64,000 nt of DNA from Campylobacter concisus (GTDB lineage Bacteria; Campylobacterota; Campylobacteria; Campylobacterales; Campylobacteraceae): NCBI GenBank assembly GCA_002092835.1, contig LVWL01000020.1, forward strand, positions 248,001 to 312,000, read 5' to 3'. Under the pieces are notes generated by a model. The model saw only the letters and a program-made list of their open reading frames with translations. It did no database searches and was not told the origin of the DNA. Positions 1 to 10,575 of the stretch are shown piece by piece; the stretch's first letter is position 1; each line of letters opens with the position of its first letter. A program made the position numbers and the translations under genes.

Positions 1-1
1 T

Positions 2-139
2 GGAGAGTTTAGCGATGAGGAGAAAAAGGCTTTAGATGAAATTTTAGCCTATACAAAAAAAACAGTTTGCGAGCTACTAAAGAGTGACATCAACGAAATC
101 TCGCAAAAATTTACGATAAAAAAAGGTCTTATCAAATGA
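2..139 (+). CDS. pth: Peptidyl-tRNA hydrolase, C-terminal fragment (cut by window edge)
   Basis: The window opens inside a reading frame that runs 45 codons and stops at TGA 137-139. The visible tail is hydrophilic and helical, as expected for the C-terminal helix of peptidyl-tRNA hydrolase, but no catalytic motif is inside the window. The call rests on position: in Campylobacter pth lies directly upstream of the LptG-type permease and lysA, as here. Its stop overlaps the next start (ATGA), so the two are translationally coupled. Pth recycles peptidyl-tRNAs dropped by stalled ribosomes. The identity is inferred from synteny. Confidence 0.6.
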   Translation, partial: GEFSDEEKKALDEILAYTKKTVCELLKSDINEISQKFTIKKGLIK

Positions 140-1200
140 AACTATACGCCAGATATGTTGGCTGGGTCTATATAAAATCTTTTCTTATCGTATTTTTAGC
201 GCTTGAACTATTTTATGTTGGTATCGATCTGCTTACAAATTTAAAAGATCTGCCACCATCTGCTAACCTTCAGCTCCTTTATGTTGGGCTTACATCGCTT
301 AGCGCTATTGGCTACGTTTTGCCACTTTCGTTTATTTTTGCACTAATAATTTTGCATGTAAATATGGTCAGGTCAAATGAGCTAATCAGTTTTTATGCGC
401 TTGGTATTAGTAAAAATAGTCTAATTTTTCCACCATTTTTTATTGCACTTTTTGTAACTATCTTTTATGTTGGCTTAAATTTTACTCCATTTGCCTATGC
501 GCACGACTATCAAAAAAGTATCGCTAAAAATACGGCTTTCTCAAAAAGCACAAATGATTCATTTTTAAAATTTGAAGGCAAATTTATCTACATAAAAGAG
601 CTAAATTCTGTTAATCAAATAGCAAATGATGTTAGAATTTTTGAGATAAATGGCACAAATTTACTCTCAACTACATTTGCAAATCATGCTAATTTTAAAG
701 ACAATGAGTGGATTTTAAAAGATGTTAATCAAACTCTTTTACCGCAAATTTTAGAGCTTGGTGAGGCTGGTTTTAATAAGATACAAAGCGAGAACTTAGA
801 TGCACTAAAAGGCTTTAAGCCAAAGAGTATTGAAAGCGCTGTTAGTGTTGAAAACTCAAAATTTAATATCCCAGATGCGATAAATTTTATAAAAACATTT
901 AAAAATGAAGGTATCGGCCTTGATAGCGCAAAAACAGCTTTTTACAACCTTACTATCGCACCATTTTTTGCACCATTTTTGTTGCTCATTTTTTACTATC
1001 ATTTGCCTGTGACCGGTAGATTTTTTAATCTTGCGCTTTCGACTTTTATTTTTGTTGTGATAACTCTTGTCGTTTGGGGACTGCTCTTTATTCTTGCAAA
1101 ATTTGCACAAACTTCTGTGATCTTGCCAGAAATCGGCATAGTTTTGCCAGTTATTTTACTTTTTGCATACGCCATTTATCTCATAAGATCGCATCGTTAA
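136..1200 (+). CDS. lptG: LptF/LptG-family LPS export permease
   Basis: This 354-residue inner-membrane protein belongs to the YjgP/YjgQ (LptF/LptG) family. The ABC transporter LptB2FG extracts lipopolysaccharide from the inner membrane and passes it to the LptA/LptC bridge. The topology is typical: a membrane segment near residues 12-34, two more around 50-120, a soluble periplasmic beta-rich domain (about 125-255), then three hydrophobic segments to the end. It starts at the ATG that overlaps the pth stop. The outer-membrane end of the same pathway, lptD, lies at 33996. LptF and LptG are hard to tell apart by eye; the G assignment follows the syntenic Campylobacter gene. Confidence 0.8.
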   Translation: MKLYARYVGWVYIKSFLIVFLALELFYVGIDLLTNLKDLPPSANLQLLYVGLTSLSAIGYVLPLSFIFALIILHVNMVRSNELISFYALGISKNSLIFPPFFIALFVTIFYVGLNFTPFAYAHDYQKSIAKNTAFSKSTNDSFLKFEGKFIYIKELNSVNQIANDVRIFEINGTNLLSTTFANHANFKDNEWILKDVNQTLLPQILELGEAGFNKIQSENLDALKGFKPKSIESAVSVENSKFNIPDAINFIKTFKNEGIGLDSAKTAFYNLTIAPFFAPFLLLIFYYHLPVTGRFFNLALSTFIFVVITLVVWGLLFILAKFAQTSVILPEIGIVLPVILLFAYAIYLIRSHR

Positions 1201-1221
1201 GCCAAATTTTGGCAAGCTTTT
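1201..1221 (+). terminator. Weak hairpin after lptG
   Basis: Directly after the lptG stop, GCCAA-ATT-TTGGC forms a short perfect inverted repeat followed by AAGCTTTTT. The stem is only five base pairs, so this is at best a weak intrinsic terminator separating pth-lptG from lysA. Confidence 0.35.
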
Positions 1222-1223
1222 TG

Positions 1224-1229
1224 TAAAAT
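1224..1229 (+). promoter_or_regulatory. Candidate sigma-70 -10 box for lysA
   Basis: TAAAAT preceded by TTTTG lies 26 bases before the lysA ATG. Campylobacter sigma-70 promoters typically show an AT-rich -10 box with T-rich DNA upstream rather than a strong -35, which fits this site. Confidence 0.35.
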
Positions 1230-1255
1230 CAAGCCATTTTAATAAAGGCTATTTT

Positions 1256-2479
1256 ATGGATTTTAAAGAGCTTGCAAATAGATACAAAACCCCACTTTAC
1301 GTTTATGATTTTAACTACATTAAAGAGCGCTACGAGGCGCTAAAAAACGCATTTTACGCTAGAAAATCTCTCATTTGCTATGCGGTGAAAGCAAACTCAA
1401 ATCTAAGTGTTTTGAAATTTCTAGCCGACCTTGGAGCTGGATTTGATTGTGTTAGCATTGGAGAAGTAAAAAGAGCGCTTTTAGCAGGCGCGAAGAGGTA
1501 TCAGATCATTTTTAGTGGTGTTGGCAAGAGCGATGATGAGCTAAAAGAGGCTTTAAAAAATGAAATTTTGCTAATAAATGTGGAGAGTTTTGCTGAACTT
1601 TTAAGACTTGAAAAGATCACAAAAGGGCTAAACTTAAAGGCAAGAATTAGCATTAGGGTAAATCCAGGTGTCGATGCAAAAACTCACCCTTACATTTCAA
1701 CAGGGCTAAATGAAAATAAATTTGGAGTTGATTCTGAAACAGCCAAAAAAATGTACATCCACGCTAAAGCTTCAGACTCTCTTGAGCCAACTGGCATACA
1801 CTTTCACATCGGATCTCAGCTAACATCACTTAGCCCGATAATCGACGCTGCAAACATCGTTAGCGAGCTTTTAAGAGAGCTAAAAGCACTTGAAATAGAC
1901 ATCAAATTTTTTGACGTTGGCGGCGGACTTGGCATTATTTATAGCGATGAAGAAGAGATAAATTTATACGACTACGCACAAGGAATTTTGGGTGCTCTAA
2001 AGGGTCAAGATGTAACCATCGTTTGCGAGCCAGGTCGCTTTATCGTAGGCAATGCCGGCTATTTTGTTGCAAGCGTTTTATATGAGAAATTTAACGGCAA
2101 AAAGAGATTTGTCATCACTGATGGCGCGATGAATGATCTCATTAGACCAAGCCTTTATGGCGCTCATCATGAAATTTTTGTCTACGGCAAGGACGAAAAT
2201 TTAAGCCCATGCGACGTGGTTGGCCCAGTTTGTGAAAGCGGCGACTTTTTGGCAAAAGATATAAAACTGCCAGAGTGCAAGAGTGGCGATCTAGTTGTGG
2301 TTAAAGGGGCAGGCGCCTATGGATTTAGCATGAGCTCAAACTACAATACAAGAAATAGAGCCGCTGAAGTTTGCCTACTTGACGGAGAGGATAGGCTGAT
2401 AAGAAGACGCGAGAGCTTCGAAGATGTCGTGGCTTTGGAGAGAGAATTTCTGGAGAATGGCGATGCAAGAGCTAAATGA
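1256..2479 (+). CDS. lysA: Diaminopimelate decarboxylase
   Basis: LysA removes CO2 from meso-diaminopimelate to give L-lysine, the last step of lysine synthesis. The protein is 407 residues, normal for the family. It shows the alanine-racemase-like PLP barrel: the PLP lysine is in YAVKANSN (about residue 45), the glycine-rich phosphate site is DVGGGLG (about 221), and the substrate-binding cysteine motif GPVCESGD lies near residue 325. The C-terminal beta domain follows. The last 17 bases overlap the start of pheA. In C. jejuni a small HAD-family gene sits between lysA and pheA, as I recall; it is absent here. Confidence 0.96.
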   Translation: MDFKELANRYKTPLYVYDFNYIKERYEALKNAFYARKSLICYAVKANSNLSVLKFLADLGAGFDCVSIGEVKRALLAGAKRYQIIFSGVGKSDDELKEALKNEILLINVESFAELLRLEKITKGLNLKARISIRVNPGVDAKTHPYISTGLNENKFGVDSETAKKMYIHAKASDSLEPTGIHFHIGSQLTSLSPIIDAANIVSELLRELKALEIDIKFFDVGGGLGIIYSDEEEINLYDYAQGILGALKGQDVTIVCEPGRFIVGNAGYFVASVLYEKFNGKKRFVITDGAMNDLIRPSLYGAHHEIFVYGKDENLSPCDVVGPVCESGDFLAKDIKLPECKSGDLVVVKGAGAYGFSMSSNYNTRNRAAEVCLLDGEDRLIRRRESFEDVVALEREFLENGDARAK

Positions 2480-3542
2480 ACTTAGAAAAGAGATCGATGC
2501 GATCGATGATCTCATTTTAAATAAGCTAAATGAGAGAATGAGGCTGGTCGAGCAAATCGGCAAGCTAAAACAAACTACTGGGACGCCTATATATCGCCCT
2601 GAGCGTGAGCGAGCTATCATAAACCGCCTAACAAGCCTTAGCAAAGAAAAAGCTTTAAACAAGGCTGCGATTGAAGCTATATATCTTGAAATTTTTGCCG
2701 TTAGTAGAAATTTAGAGATGCCGCAAAAGATCGTCTATCTCGGACCTGAGGGCACTTACACGCATCAAGCAGCGCAGAGTAGATTTGGTGCGATGAGTTC
2801 GTATTTGCCTCTTGCAACTATCGAAGCTGTATTTTCAAAGCTTGCTCACAAAGAGGCAAAATATGGGGTTGTGCCGATAGAAAATAACACAGAAGGTGCT
2901 GTCGGTGCCACACTTGACTGCTTGGGTAAATTTAACGATGTAAAAATCGTCGCCGAGCTCTATATTGACATCCACCACAGCTTTGTCAGCATAAATGAAG
3001 ATTTAAAAGAGATAAAGCGAATTTACTCGCATCCGCAAGGATACAACCAGTGCCGTAAATTTTTAGAAGATCACTTGCTAAACGAAGTCGAATTTGTCCC
3101 AGCAAAATCAACCGCAGCCGCCGCATATATGGCCTCTATGGATAGAAATGCAGCCGCCATTTGTTCAAAGATCGCAGCTAAAATTTACAATGTGCCGATC
3201 ATCTATGAGACGATCGAAGATAATATGGCAAATAGGACGAGATTTTTGATTTTAAGTGATTTTAAAAACGCAAGAGTTGAAAACTCAAAAACCTCAATAC
3301 TTGCCAAGACCGATCACAGTCCGGGACGCCTTGCCGATCTGCTTCAAATTTTTAAAAATGAAAATATCAATATCACAAAACTTGAGTCACGTCCTATAAA
3401 ACAGCGCGAGTTTAAGTCAATGTTCTATCTTGATTTTGAGGGGCATATAGACGATGAAAAGGTACAAAATGCCTTTGAACTTGCAAAAGAGAGCGGTGCT
3501 GAGATTACGTGGCTGGGAAGCTATTTAAACGGAGATGAGTGA
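2463..3542 (+). CDS. pheA: Bifunctional chorismate mutase / prephenate dehydratase
   Basis: PheA converts chorismate to prephenate and then to phenylpyruvate for phenylalanine synthesis. The domains are in order: an AroQ-type chorismate mutase helix bundle (residues 1-90, beginning [10 protein letters not shown]); prephenate dehydratase (about 92-270) with [24 protein letters not shown] and the NRTRF motif; and a C-terminal ACT domain with GRLADLL and the LESRP phenylalanine-binding motif. I choose ATG 2463 because GGAG at 2452-2455 then has seven-base spacing and the mutase begins at its usual residue; ATG 2457 would sit on the ribosome-binding site. Feedback inhibition by phenylalanine through the ACT domain is expected from the family. 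Confidence 0.95.
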   Translation: MQELNELRKEIDAIDDLILNKLNERMRLVEQIGKLKQTTGTPIYRPERERAIINRLTSLSKEKALNKAAIEAIYLEIFAVSRNLEMPQKIVYLGPEGTYTHQAAQSRFGAMSSYLPLATIEAVFSKLAHKEAKYGVVPIENNTEGAVGATLDCLGKFNDVKIVAELYIDIHHSFVSINEDLKEIKRIYSHPQGYNQCRKFLEDHLLNEVEFVPAKSTAAAAYMASMDRNAAAICSKIAAKIYNVPIIYETIEDNMANRTRFLILSDFKNARVENSKTSILAKTDHSPGRLADLLQIFKNENINITKLESRPIKQREFKSMFYLDFEGHIDDEKVQNAFELAKESGAEITWLGSYLNGDE

Positions 3543-4638
3543 TGAAATTTAATGATTTTTTAGATGATCTAGTAAATTACGAGGCTGGAAAGCCAATCGA
3601 GCTTGTAGTTAGAGAATTTGGCATCGAAGCAAAAGACGTGATCAAGCTAGCCAGTAATGAAAATCCATTTGGTACAAGCAAAAGAGTGGAAGAGGCGTTA
3701 AAAGAGGTCGCCAAAAATGCACATTTATATCCAGACGACAGCTATTTTGAACTAAAAGAAGGGCTGGCTAAAAAATATGATGTTAGCAGTAAAAATTTAA
3801 TAATCGGCTCTGGAAGCGACCAGATTATAGAGTATGCACTGCACGCAAAAGCAGACAAACAAAGCGGCGTTTGATGGCTGGTGTGACCTTTGCAATGTAT
3901 GAAATTTATGCAAAGCAAACTGGAGCAAAAATTTATCGCACAAAGAGCATGGGGCACGATCTAAATGAATTTTTAGAAATTTATAATGCAAAAAAAGATG
4001 AAATTTCGGTCATTTTTCTATGTATGCCAAACAACCCTTTGGGTGAGTGCTTGGATGCTAAAGATGTATTTGATTTTATAGAAAAGATCGATGAAAATAC
4101 ACTTGTGGTGCTTGACTGTGCCTATAACGAATTTGCAAAATTTAAAGATAACAAAAAAGAGATAAGATCAAGCGATGCGGCTAAGCTTAAAAACGTCATC
4201 TATCTTGGAACATTTTCAAAGGCTTATGCACTTGGCGGCATGCGTGTTGGATACGGTATAGCAAACGAAGAGATCATAGATGCACTTTCGAAGCTAAGAG
4301 CCCCTTTTAACATCACAACACCAAGCCTAAAAGCGGCAATTGTGGCTCTTGGTGATGATGAGTTTGTACAGCAAACCATGCAAAATAACTTTGATCAAAT
4401 GAAAAGATATGAAGAATTTGCAAAGCAAAACAACATAGAATTTATCCCAAGCTATACAAATTTCATAACATTTAAATTTAATGAGCCAAAATCAAGCCAG
4501 ATATGCGAAAAGATGTTAAAAAAAGGTATAATTTTGCGAGATCTAAAAAGCTATGGCCTAAATGCAATAAGAATTACTATTGGACTTGGGTGGCAAAATG
4601 ATAGAGTTTTTGAAGAATTAAAGCAGATTTTAAAGTAG
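3542..4638 (+). CDS. hisC: Histidinol-phosphate aminotransferase (one-base frameshift)
   Basis: HisC is the PLP aminotransferase converting imidazole-acetol phosphate to histidinol phosphate in histidine synthesis. The first frame (from ATG 3542, overlapping the pheA stop as TGATG) carries ASNENPFG and [12 protein letters not shown] and stops at 3874. The second frame carries the rest, including the PLP lysine in [10 protein letters not shown] and the tail RITIGL. One extra T in the GTTT at 3869-3872 would read [14 protein letters not shown] and give one 365-residue protein of normal size. I therefore annotate one gene with a probable sequence error. It could be a real pseudogene only if the strain is a histidine auxotroph. 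Confidence 0.9.
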
Positions 4639-4642
4639 GAAT

Positions 4643-6340
4643 ATGGATTTTAAGGCATTACTTCATCAAATAAGTCAAATTTACCAGAAGCTTTCATTAA
4701 AACAAAAGATTGTTGCGGCTAGCTCCATTGTCTTGGTAGTGGCATTTTTAGTCTTTCTGACACTTTATAAAAATAAAAGCGAAAATTTTGCAGGCTACAG
4801 CGTCCTTTTTGAAAATATCAGTCCGAGCGATTCGGCTTTAATAGTAGATCAGCTAAATAAAGATGGCGTCAAGTATAAGCTTGCAAATGAGGGTACTATT
4901 CTTGTTCCAACAAGTGATGTGTACAAAGAGAGGATTGCAGTTGCAACGCTTGGAATACCAAAAGAGAGCAAGATTGGTTTTGAAATTTTTGATAAACAAG
5001 AATTTGGTGCGACCGATGCCGAGCAAAGGGTAAAATTTCAAAGAGCACTAGAAGGTGAGTTGGCTAGAACGATCGAGAGTCTCTCATCTATTCAAAAAGC
5101 GACTGTGCGTATCGCCATCCCTAAAGAGAGCGTCTTTACTGAGCGTCAAGCACTTCCAACAGCTTCTATCGTGGTTGAGTTAAAGCCAGGTGTTAGCCTA
5201 AATGCAAAGCAAATTTTTGGTATTAAAAATTTAGTCGCAGCTTCTGTTACAAACTTAAGTACTGAAAATGTAAAAATAGTAAATCAAGATGGTGTCGCAC
5301 TTGGCAACGAAGATGGTGAGTTTGATAGTGACGCTATAGCTCAACAGATCCGCTATAAGCGCGAGTTCGAAAACAACTATGAGCAAAAGATAGTAAATGT
5401 CTTAGCTCCGATAGTAGGCGGAGCTGATAAGGTCGTAGCGAAGGTAAATATTGACTTTGACTTTGACAAAAAAGATACGAAAAGCGAAGTTTACGACCCA
5501 AATAACGTTGTTAGAAGTGAAAGCAATATAGAAGAAAAACGCCAGGGATCATCTCCAAATGAAGTGGGCGGCGTACCAGGTGCGGTCAGCAACATTGGCC
5601 CAGTTCAAGGGCTAGATGACAACACATTAAAAGAGCAATATAATAAGAGCTCACAGCAGACAAACTACGAAATTTCAAAGAAAGTTACAAATATAAAAGG
5701 GCAGTTTGCTAGCATCAACAGAGTAAGTGCAGCTGTCGTTATAGACGGGCTTTATCAGAGCAAAAAAGATAAAGATGGCAAGCCAACTGGGGAGCTAGAA
5801 TTTACGCCACTTACAAAAGAGCAAAGAGAGTCAATCACAAATTTAATCAAGCAATCAATAGGCTATAGTCAAAGCAGGGGCGACGAGGTAAGTTTAGATA
5901 ATTTTGAGTTTAAAACTGGCAAGGATGTAAGCACTGGCGAGAAGATGGATAGTTTCGTAAATAACTATGTAATGCCATTTTTGCCGCTAGTAAAATATAT
6001 TTTTGCAGCATTGTTGCTTTATATTTTCTATAAAAAAGTCATTGTGCCATTTATGCAAAAGATGCTTGAAGAGACAAAAGAAGAAGATGAGCAAGTTCAA
6101 GATGGTCTTGAAGATATTGAGGTAGATGCTGAAGATACACTTGAGAAATTTAAAGCTGCTCGCAAAAAGGTCGAAGAGCAACTAGGACTTAGTGGCGATT
6201 TTAATGAAGATGAATTAAAATACGATGTTTTACTTGAGAAAATGAGAGCGATCATCACAGAAAGAAATGAAGAGATAGCAATGCTACTTCAAGATATGGT
6301 AAAAAATGACAGCGACTTTAATATGCGTAAGGAAATTTGA
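4643..6340 (+). CDS. fliF: Flagellar MS-ring protein FliF
   Basis: FliF (565 residues) forms the MS ring in the inner membrane, the base on which the flagellar export apparatus and C ring assemble. There is an N-terminal membrane helix near residues 24-42, two ring-building (YscJ-like) periplasmic domains with KIGFEIFDKQEFGATD and the ATVRIAIP segment, a low-complexity Gly/Pro/Asn-rich stretch around 300-330, a second membrane helix near 443-465, and an acidic cytoplasmic tail that binds FliG. It is followed by fliG with a TGATG overlap, the usual fliF-fliG-fliH order in Campylobacter. Confidence 0.97.
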   Translation: MDFKALLHQISQIYQKLSLKQKIVAASSIVLVVAFLVFLTLYKNKSENFAGYSVLFENISPSDSALIVDQLNKDGVKYKLANEGTILVPTSDVYKERIAVATLGIPKESKIGFEIFDKQEFGATDAEQRVKFQRALEGELARTIESLSSIQKATVRIAIPKESVFTERQALPTASIVVELKPGVSLNAKQIFGIKNLVAASVTNLSTENVKIVNQDGVALGNEDGEFDSDAIAQQIRYKREFENNYEQKIVNVLAPIVGGADKVVAKVNIDFDFDKKDTKSEVYDPNNVVRSESNIEEKRQGSSPNEVGGVPGAVSNIGPVQGLDDNTLKEQYNKSSQQTNYEISKKVTNIKGQFASINRVSAAVVIDGLYQSKKDKDGKPTGELEFTPLTKEQRESITNLIKQSIGYSQSRGDEVSLDNFEFKTGKDVSTGEKMDSFVNNYVMPFLPLVKYIFAALLLYIFYKKVIVPFMQKMLEETKEEDEQVQDGLEDIEVDAEDTLEKFKAARKKVEEQLGLSGDFNEDELKYDVLLEKMRAIITERNEEIAMLLQDMVKNDSDFNMRKEI

Positions 6341-7370
6341 TGTCAATAAAGCTAAATGACAAGCAAAAAATGATATATGATGATCTATCGATGCCTGAAA
6401 AGATTGCTATTTTGCTGATTCAGCTTGGCGAAGAGGCAACTGCTCTTATATTTTCTCACATGGATGTTGATGTCATCACTGAAATTTCAGGCTATATCGC
6501 AACTGCAAAAAACATAGACAAACAAGTCGCAAGTGCCGTGCTAGAAGAATTTATGCATTAATGCAGTCAAATCAATATATGAGAAGTGGTGGCTTAGAGT
6601 ATGCAAAAGAAATTCTTTACCGCACATTTGGTCCAGAGGCAGCTCAGAAAATTTTAGACAAGCTTGCAAAAAGCATGGAGAACTCAAAAAGCTTTGGCTA
6701 TCTTGATAAGATAAAACCACAACAGCTTGCAGACTTTATCATAAAAGAGCACCCTCAAACCATCGCGTTAATACTAGCTCACATGGACTCAACGAGCGCT
6801 GCTGAAACGCTTAGTTTTTTCTCAGATGAGCTAAGAAGCGAAGTCGTGATCAGGATGGCAAATCTTGGTGATATTAGTCCATCGGTAATTAAGCGTGTTT
6901 CAACTGTACTTGAGGGCAAGCTTGAAAGTCTTACGTCATATAAAGTCGAAGTTGGTGGTCCAAGAGCTGTGGCAGAAGTGCTTAATAGACTTGGGCAAAA
7001 AGCTAGCAAAAGTACGATCGAACGCATCGAACAAAGTGATGATAAGCTCGCAACAACGATTAAAGAGCTTATGTTTACCTTTGAAGATATTATCAACCTT
7101 AACGCAACTGCGATTAGAGAAATTCTTAAAAATGTCGATAAAAAAGACCTTATGGTCGCATTTAAAGGCTCAAGCGATGGCATCAAGGATAAATTTTTAT
7201 CAAATATGTCTCAGCGTGCAGCAGAAGCCTTTAAAGAGGAGATGCAATATCTTGGTGCGGTGCGTGTAAAAGATGTTGAAGAGGCCCAAAGGCGCATAGT
7301 GGAGACAGTGCAAACTCTAGCTGATCAAGGTGTATTCCAAGTCGGCGAAGCAGATGAGATGATAGAATGA
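6340..7370 (+). CDS. fliG: Flagellar motor switch protein FliG (one-base frameshift)
   Basis: FliG links the MS ring to the C ring and carries the charged C-terminal domain that meets the stator, so it sets torque and rotation direction. The N-terminal piece ends after VLEEFMH at 6561. The remainder begins MQSNQYM in another frame and contains the EHPQTIALIL motif and the C-terminal MFTFEDI domain. Adding a T to the TTT at 6550-6552 reads EEFYALMQSNQYM and yields 343 residues, the Campylobacter length. Start is ATG 6340 with AAGGA six bases upstream. The frameshift is most likely a sequence error, since an intact motor gene is expected beside intact fliF and fliH. Confidence 0.93.
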
Positions 7371-8230
7371 AAAGCAGCGTAATAACCAGTGAGACTTCTC
7401 CAGCTCACTTTATAGAAAATTACAGATTTAAGGTACTTGGAGTTGGAGAGCGAGTCGCAGATAGTGCTCCTGTATTGATAGAAGAAAATAATCTTAGTGA
7501 AGAGCTAAGCGAGCAAAATTTTGGGCAAAAGGGTGAAAATTTCATTCCTCAAGCTAACCACCAAACGCAAGCAAGCCCGCAAAACCACTTTGCTTCTCAG
7601 GCTCAAAGTCCACAAATACAGCAAGCAGGCGAGTCGAGCTTCGTCGAAGAGTTACTTAAGAAAACAGACGAGTTAAGTAGCAATATTATCAAACTTCAAA
7701 TGCAAATAGAAAACCAAGAAAGCGAATTTGCTAAGCGCCTTGAGGCTGAAATTTCTCGCGCAAAAGAGGATGGCAAAAATGAGGGTATCGCCCAAGCAAA
7801 TGCGGCAAATGAAGCAAGGATAAATGAGTTAGAGGCTAGATTTAGCACTTCAGCTGCAAAACTTGAAGAGCAATATATTAAATTTGATGAGTTTTTAAAG
7901 AAGATCGAAGAAGAGCTTGGACAAACTGCTATAAAAATCGCAAAAGAAGTAATCGATAAAGAAATTTCAACCTCTTCAAATCAGATCGCTCATCATCTAG
8001 CAAGCTCTCTTATAAAAGAGCTAAGTAATGTTAAAAATATAGAAATTCGCGTAAATCCCGAAGATAGCGAATATATAAAAGAGCAATTTAGCAAGAATGA
8101 ACACGTCAAGATAAGCGCTGATGATGCTATAAGCAAAGGCGGTGTGGTTATTATAAGTGATGGTGGCAATATTGATGCAACTATGCAAACAAGGCTAGAA
8201 AAACTAAAAATGCTGGTAAATAATGAATAA
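7367..8230 (+). CDS. fliH: Flagellar assembly protein FliH
   Basis: FliH (287 residues) binds and restrains the FliI ATPase and anchors it to the C ring during flagellar export. The sequence shows the family pattern: a variable, Gln/Ser-rich N-terminus (about 50-95), a long Glu/Lys/Ala-rich coiled coil (about 95-180), then the more conserved C-terminal region with IRVNPEDSEYI. It overlaps fliG by four bases and dxs by eight, so fliF-fliG-fliH-dxs is one transcription unit. FliH sequences are weakly conserved, so position in the operon is a large part of the evidence. Confidence 0.9.
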   Translation: MKSSVITSETSPAHFIENYRFKVLGVGERVADSAPVLIEENNLSEELSEQNFGQKGENFIPQANHQTQASPQNHFASQAQSPQIQQAGESSFVEELLKKTDELSSNIIKLQMQIENQESEFAKRLEAEISRAKEDGKNEGIAQANAANEARINELEARFSTSAAKLEEQYIKFDEFLKKIEEELGQTAIKIAKEVIDKEISTSSNQIAHHLASSLIKELSNVKNIEIRVNPEDSEYIKEQFSKNEHVKISADDAISKGGVVIISDGGNIDATMQTRLEKLKMLVNNE

Positions 8231-10048
8231 AGACGTTAAAAGTTTAGATGTTGATGAACTAAACGCACTTTGTCATGACATCAGGGGTAAAATTTTAGTC
8301 ACCGTTAGCAAAAATGGCGGTCATCTTAGCTCAAATATTGGTGCAGTCGAGATCATCGTTGCGATGCATAAAATTTTTGATGTGACAAAAGATCCATTTA
8401 TCTTCGATGTGAGCCACCAAAGCTACGCACACAAGCTACTAACTGGACGCTGGGAGAGCTTTGATACGCTTAGGAAATTTAATGGTATCAGTGGCTATAC
8501 AAAGCCAAGCGAAAGTAAATTTGACTACTTTGTAGCAGGGCATAGCTCGACGTCCATATCTTTAGCAGTTGGTGCTGCAAAGGCGATAAAACTTAAAAAC
8601 GAAGATCGTATCCCAGTAGCTGTTATAGGCGATGGCTCACTAAGTGGCGGCATGGCGTACGAGGCGCTAAATGAGCTGGGAGACAGAAAATATCCTTGCG
8701 TCATCATCCTAAATGACAACGAGATGAGTATAAGCAAGCCAATAGGCGCACTTAGCAAGTATCTAAGCCAAATGATGGCAGGGCAGTTTTATCAAAAATT
8801 TAAGGGCAGGGTTGAGAAATTTCTAAGTTATATGCCAGACTCAGCAGCATATATGGCTAGGCGCATGGAGGAGGGTATCAGGCTAATTACTCCAGGTATG
8901 TTTTTTGAAGAGCTTGGACTTGAGTATATAGGCCCAGTTGATGGACACGATTTGGCAGCGCTTCTTAGTACATTTGAAACTGCTAAAAACATGAAAAAAC
9001 CAGTCATAGTGCATGTGCAGACACTAAAGGGCAAAGGATATGAATTTGCCGAGGGCTATTATGAAAATTGGCACGGAGTTGGACCATTTGATCTAAAAAG
9101 TGGAGAATTTATCAAAAGACAGTCAAATAAGTCAGCCACGGCGATCTTTAGCGAGCATCTTTTAAAGATGGCAAGAGAGCACAGCGATATCGTTGGTGTG
9201 ACGGCTGCGATGCCAACAGGCACTGGCATGGATGCTTGATACAAGAATTTCCAGATCGTTTTTGGGACGTAGCGATAGCCGAGCAGCATGCAGTCACCTC
9301 GATGTCAGCTATGGCAAAAGAGGGTTTTAAGCCATTTGTCGCGATATACTCAACTTTTATGCAAAGGGCCTATGATCAAGTCATTCATGACGCTTCTATT
9401 TTAAATTTAAACATCACTTTTGCGATGGATAGGGCTGGTATTGTGGGCGAGGACGGCGAAACGCATCAGGGTGCTTTTGATATCAGTTTTTTAAATGCCG
9501 TGCCAAACATGGTTCTTTTTGCTCCAAGGTGCGAAGAGAGCATGAAAAATGTTATGGAATTTGCCTACTCTTACAAGGGTGTTAGCGCATTTAGATATCC
9601 GCGCGGAGCGTTTATCTTAAGAGATGAGTTTGAAGCTCAGCCACTTGAGTTTGGCAAGGGTGAAATTTTAGCTGATGCAAATAGTGATATTGTATTTTTA
9701 GGCTATGGCAACGGCGTTGGCAGAGCAAATTTGGTCAGAAATTTACTAACTGGCAAGCTTGATGTGATATTGGTTGATCTTGTCTTTGCAAAGCCGCTTG
9801 ATAGTGAGCTTTTATTAGATCTTGCAAAACGCACTAAAAAGTGGTACATCTTTAGCGATAGTGCTAAAAAAGGCGGTATTGGTGAGATAGTAAGTGCATT
9901 TTTACAAGAAAATAAAATTTCAAATATAAGCGTCATTAGCTTTGAGTATGAAGATAAATTTATCCCCCATGGTTCAACCACCGAGATTGAAAAGTACCTT
10001 GGTATAAGTGCCGAGCAGATTACCAAAAATTTACTAGAAAATAATTAA
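8223..10048 (+). CDS. dxs: 1-deoxy-D-xylulose-5-phosphate synthase (one-base frameshift)
   Basis: DXS joins pyruvate and glyceraldehyde-3-phosphate, using thiamine diphosphate, in the first step of the non-mevalonate isoprenoid pathway; the product also feeds thiamine and pyridoxal synthesis. The thiamine-diphosphate motif GDGSLSGGMAYEALNELG is present (about residues 136-153), with SHQSYAHK and AEQHAVTSM. The frame breaks at 9236-9237: the first part ends GTGMDA at 9239 and the second resumes at IQEFPDRFWDVAIAEQH. An added T restores MDALIQEF and a 608-residue protein of normal length. Like the other frameshifts here it looks like a sequencing error; loss of dxs would be lethal. It follows fliH with an eight-base overlap. 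Confidence 0.94.
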
Positions 10049-10120
10049 TATCATTTAATAAAGTAACGTTTAATATTATTTTTGCTAGCATAAGCCAAAA
10101 TAAAAATAAGGAAAAGCATT

Positions 10121-10531
10121 ATGCAATACGTATCATTATTAAAGCAATCTGGGCTAAAAGTCACACCACAGCGCCTTAGCGTTTTAAGAATTCTTGATCG
10201 CCACACGCATCCAACGATTGATGAGCTTTATGATGAAATTTTAAAGGAGAGTCCATCGGTTTCTCTTGCGACAGTTTATAAAAATTTAAATACTTTAAAA
10301 GACGAAGGTCTCGTAGTCGAAGTAAATATCGTCAATCAAAAAGCTAGATATGACATCTACGAATATCCACATATTCATGTTGTCTGTGAAAGCTGTGGAA
10401 GCGTCGAGGACGTGAGCTACGATGATGCTGAGCTTGGCAAATATCAAGAAGCACTAGAAAAGAAGATCGGAAATATAATAGAGCGTCTAAATATCGTAGC
10501 TAGCGTAAAAAGCTGTAAACACTGTAAATAA
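10121..10531 (+). CDS. perR: Fur-family peroxide regulator PerR
   Basis: This 136-residue Fur-family repressor has a winged helix at the N-terminus (TPQRLSVLRIL, then SLATVYKNLNTL as recognition helix) and a metal-binding dimerisation domain with HIHVVCESCG and the C-terminal pair CKHC, which together form the structural zinc site. In Campylobacter the gene downstream of dxs is perR, which represses peroxide-defence genes such as katA and ahpC and is inactivated by metal-catalysed oxidation. Fur proper lies elsewhere in these genomes, so I prefer PerR over Fur; the ligand residues alone do not decide it. AAGGA lies eight bases before the ATG. Confidence 0.85.
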   Translation: MQYVSLLKQSGLKVTPQRLSVLRILDRHTHPTIDELYDEILKESPSVSLATVYKNLNTLKDEGLVVEVNIVNQKARYDIYEYPHIHVVCESCGSVEDVSYDDAELGKYQEALEKKIGNIIERLNIVASVKSCKHCK

Positions 10532-10532
10532 A

Positions 10533-10575
10533 ATTTATGTTGCTATTTAGTAGCATAAATTCCATCTTTTTCTTG
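10533..10575 (+). terminator. Hairpin terminator after perR
   Basis: A 12-base-pair stem (10533-10544 with 10549-10560, two G-U pairs, loop ATTT) is followed by TCCATCTTTTTCTT. It starts two bases after the perR stop, fitting an intrinsic terminator, though the stem is AT-rich. Confidence 0.55.

Noticed and set aside
6779..7186. 135-codon minus-strand open frame inside fliG
   Set aside because: It lies antisense to a conserved gene, has Ser/Leu-rich shadow composition and no recognisable domain.
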